Part shown: piece after piece, positions 4,245-5,582 of the stretch
Layout: the number at the start of each line of letters is the position of its first letter
Position numbering within the stretch: position 1 is the stretch's first letter
Assembly (NCBI GenBank): GCA_030602845.1
Contig: JAUVYZ010000154.1
Coordinates: 1-5,582 of the forward strand
DNA length: 5,582 nt
Direction: 5' to 3'
From: Phycisphaerae bacterium
GTDB taxonomy: Bacteria > Planctomycetota > Phycisphaerae > Sedimentisphaerales > Anaerobacaceae
Made by a program: the position numbers and the translations under genes
The notes under the pieces: generated by a model
What the model was told of the DNA's origin: nothing
The model's input: the letters and a program-made list of their open reading frames with translations, nothing else
Database searches by the model: none

Positions 4245-5561
4245 ATGGAAGAACGAGCGGTTATCACTCGCCGCAGGTTTATGAAAAAAGCTGCCGGTGT
4301 CACGGCTGGGGCAATAGTATTTCCATACATTGTTGCCTCATCGGCATTGGGTAAAGCGGGCAGCGTCGCTGCGAGCAATCGGATTGTAATGGGCTGTATC
4401 GGTGTGGGCGGTCGAGGCACAAGTATTATGCGAAGTTTCCTTGCAACAGGTGAAGTCCAGATTATCTGTATTTGCGATGTGGATGCTAACCGCCGTATAA
4501 AAGTGAAGGATTTGCTGGCTAACAAATATAACAGCACGGATTGTGCCGCCTATAGCGACTTTCGCAAGCTTGTGGCTCGGGACGACATCGACGCAGTGTC
4601 TATTGCAACGCCGGATCACTGGCACGCGCTGCCGGCCATAGCGGCGGCCAAAGCAGGCAAAGCTATCTACTGCGAAAAGCCACTCGGACTTACCATCGAC
4701 CAAGGCCGGAAAATGGTGGAAGTTGTCCATCGCTACGGAGTGGTCTTTCAGACCGGAACGCAACACCGGTCAGACCAGCGTTTCCACCGGGCTTGCGAAC
4801 TGGTTCGCAACGGACGGCTCGGTAAACTTCATACTATCGAAGTTGAGATACCAGGCAGCATGTCGCTCGACGGTTTCTATTTTGAACCGGTGCCGGAAGG
4901 TCTGGACTACGATATGTGGCTTGGCCCTGCTCCTGAGGCCCCCTATTCGCCCAAACGTGTGCATTCGTTCGGCTGGCGGTGGATTCTTGACCACGCCGGG
5001 GGCTGCGTTACCGACTGGGGAGCACACCACATCGACATTGCACAATGGGCCATGGGCACAACTCACACTGGACCGGTCGAGGTTCACGGTAAGGGCGTGT
5101 TCCCCAAAGACGGCCTGTTCAATGCGGCTGTCCATTGGCGTTATGAGTGCAAGTACAACAACGGTGTAACCGTGGTATGCTTTGCCAGGGGTGAATTCGT
5201 GCCAAGTCAGTATCCCAACGGGATAAAATTCATCGGACAGAAGGGCTGGCTGTTTGTCAACAATAGTGGGATCAATGCCAGCCCCAGATCTATCTTAAAG
5301 GAAGAAATCGGCCCCGATGAGGTCCACCTCTACAAGTCGTCAGACCACGCTCGCAACTTTATCGATTGCATTAAAACCAAAAAGCCTACCGCCGCTCCAA
5401 TTGAACAGGCGCACCGCTCAGTCACGGTTTGCCACCTTGCCAATATTGCTATGCGCCTTGGCCGTAGAATCCGGTGGGACCCTACAGCAGAAAAAATAAT
5501 CGGAGATGACCAAGCCAACCGAATGCTGTCACGGTCGATGCGCAGCCCGTGGCACCTGTAG
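4245..5561 (+). CDS. Tat-exported Gfo/Idh/MocA-family oxidoreductase, copy 2
   Basis: 438 residues from ATG 4245. The Tat signal is VITRRRFMKKAAG (residues 6-18), then a short hydrophobic core (VTAGAIVFPYIVASSA) and LGKAGS, where signal cleavage or a linker would lie. The nucleotide-binding motif IVMGCIGVGGRG is at 47-58 (GxGxxG), CDVD at 77-80, ATPDHWH at 121-127, EKPLG at 144-148 (EKP lysine) and the substrate-domain motif DWGAHHIDIAQW at 257-268. It ends SRSMRSPWHL. The length is normal for the exported branch of the family. It is a paralogue of the 1390-2775 product, alike across the whole chain, but lacks that copy's two palindromic insertions, so it is the better guide to the ancestral N-terminus. 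Substrate-side residues differ (for example GSMSLDGFYFEPVPEGL against GGQQTGVYPPMPAPKGL), which suggests related but not identical substrates. It lies 29 bp after the small ORF and is probably the last gene visible of the same unit. Confidence 0.92.
   Translation: MEERAVITRRRFMKKAAGVTAGAIVFPYIVASSALGKAGSVAASNRIVMGCIGVGGRGTSIMRSFLATGEVQIICICDVDANRRIKVKDLLANKYNSTDCAAYSDFRKLVARDDIDAVSIATPDHWHALPAIAAAKAGKAIYCEKPLGLTIDQGRKMVEVVHRYGVVFQTGTQHRSDQRFHRACELVRNGRLGKLHTIEVEIPGSMSLDGFYFEPVPEGLDYDMWLGPAPEAPYSPKRVHSFGWRWILDHAGGCVTDWGAHHIDIAQWAMGTTHTGPVEVHGKGVFPKDGLFNAAVHWRYECKYNNGVTVVCFARGEFVPSQYPNGIKFIGQKGWLFVNNSGINASPRSILKEEIGPDEVHLYKSSDHARNFIDCIKTKKPTAAPIEQAHRSVTVCHLANIAMRLGRRIRWDPTAEKIIGDDQANRMLSRSMRSPWHL
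5514..5554 (+). repeat. Near-identical 41-bp segment shared with 2728-2768
   Basis: This is the second copy of the conserved 3' gene end. Bases 5521-5554 are identical to 2735-2768, and one mismatch falls in the 7 bp before. Confidence 0.8.
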
Positions 5562-5563
5562 AA

Positions 5564-5582
5564 TTGACTATTGGCTATTGAC
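5564..5582. repeat. Heptamer tandem repeat, cut by the window edge
   Basis: TTGACTA, TTGGCTA and TTGAC follow one another directly, giving about 2.7 units of TTGRCTA starting two bases after the last stop codon. The full extent lies outside the window. Confidence 0.4.

Noticed and set aside
1..5582. CRISPR array, tRNA/rRNA, transposase or defence system
   Set aside because: No spaced direct repeats, no cloverleaf or rRNA-like stretch, and no recombinase or nuclease motifs were seen on either strand.

Overview
The window reads as a carbohydrate-catabolism locus from a bacterium of the Planctomycetota or wider PVC group (a Phycisphaerae/Sedimentisphaerales-type genome would fit). This placement is an inference. 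It rests on the gene mix: a heparinase II/III-like polysaccharide lyase, two Tat-exported Gfo/Idh/MocA oxidoreductases with a shared SPWHL C-terminus, and a divergent URO-D-family protein, in moderately GC-rich DNA with short palindromic repeats. All genes are on the + strand. No RNA gene, CRISPR array, transposase or origin was seen.

Layout. (1) 1-1197 is the 3' part of a heparinase II/III-like lyase gene that enters from the left edge. (2) 1198-1389 is an information-dense leader. It holds a good sigma70-type promoter (TTGACG-N17-TATGTT), a 20-bp palindrome just past the predicted transcription start (operator candidate), a long nested hairpin with competing folds, and a Shine-Dalgarno (SD) sequence. 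(3) About 1390-2775 encodes the first Tat-exported Gfo/Idh/MocA oxidoreductase. (4) 2825-4045 encodes a URO-D-superfamily (methyltransferase-like) protein with a very strong SD. (5) 4045-4215 encodes a 56-residue protein whose ATG overlaps the URO-D stop codon. (6) 4245-5561 encodes a second Tat-exported Gfo/Idh/MocA oxidoreductase, a paralogue of the first. (7) The last 19 bases start a 7-bp tandem repeat that runs off the edge.

How the genes may work together (inference). The lyase would release unsaturated or uronic-acid-rich oligosaccharides. The two exported oxidoreductases would oxidise, reduce or otherwise rework sugar rings outside the cytoplasm, using a tightly bound nicotinamide cofactor. 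The URO-D-like protein, which has no signal peptide, would act in the cytoplasm, possibly in methyl- or carboxyl-group chemistry on the imported product. The genes from 1390 to 5561 lie 0-50 bp apart and look like one transcription unit driven by the 1215 promoter.

The most unusual signal comes from comparing the two oxidoreductase paralogues. The first copy carries two extra in-frame segments (24 and 30 bp) near its N-terminus. Each is almost exactly a GC-rich palindrome, and one is flanked by a 5-bp direct repeat. A third, larger palindrome lies in the leader just upstream, and a fourth repeat-like segment (encoding PFDIAQDKD) sits at the N-terminus of the URO-D gene. Together they look like small palindromic elements that invade tolerant sites in protein N-termini and leaders, in the manner of Rickettsia palindromic elements.
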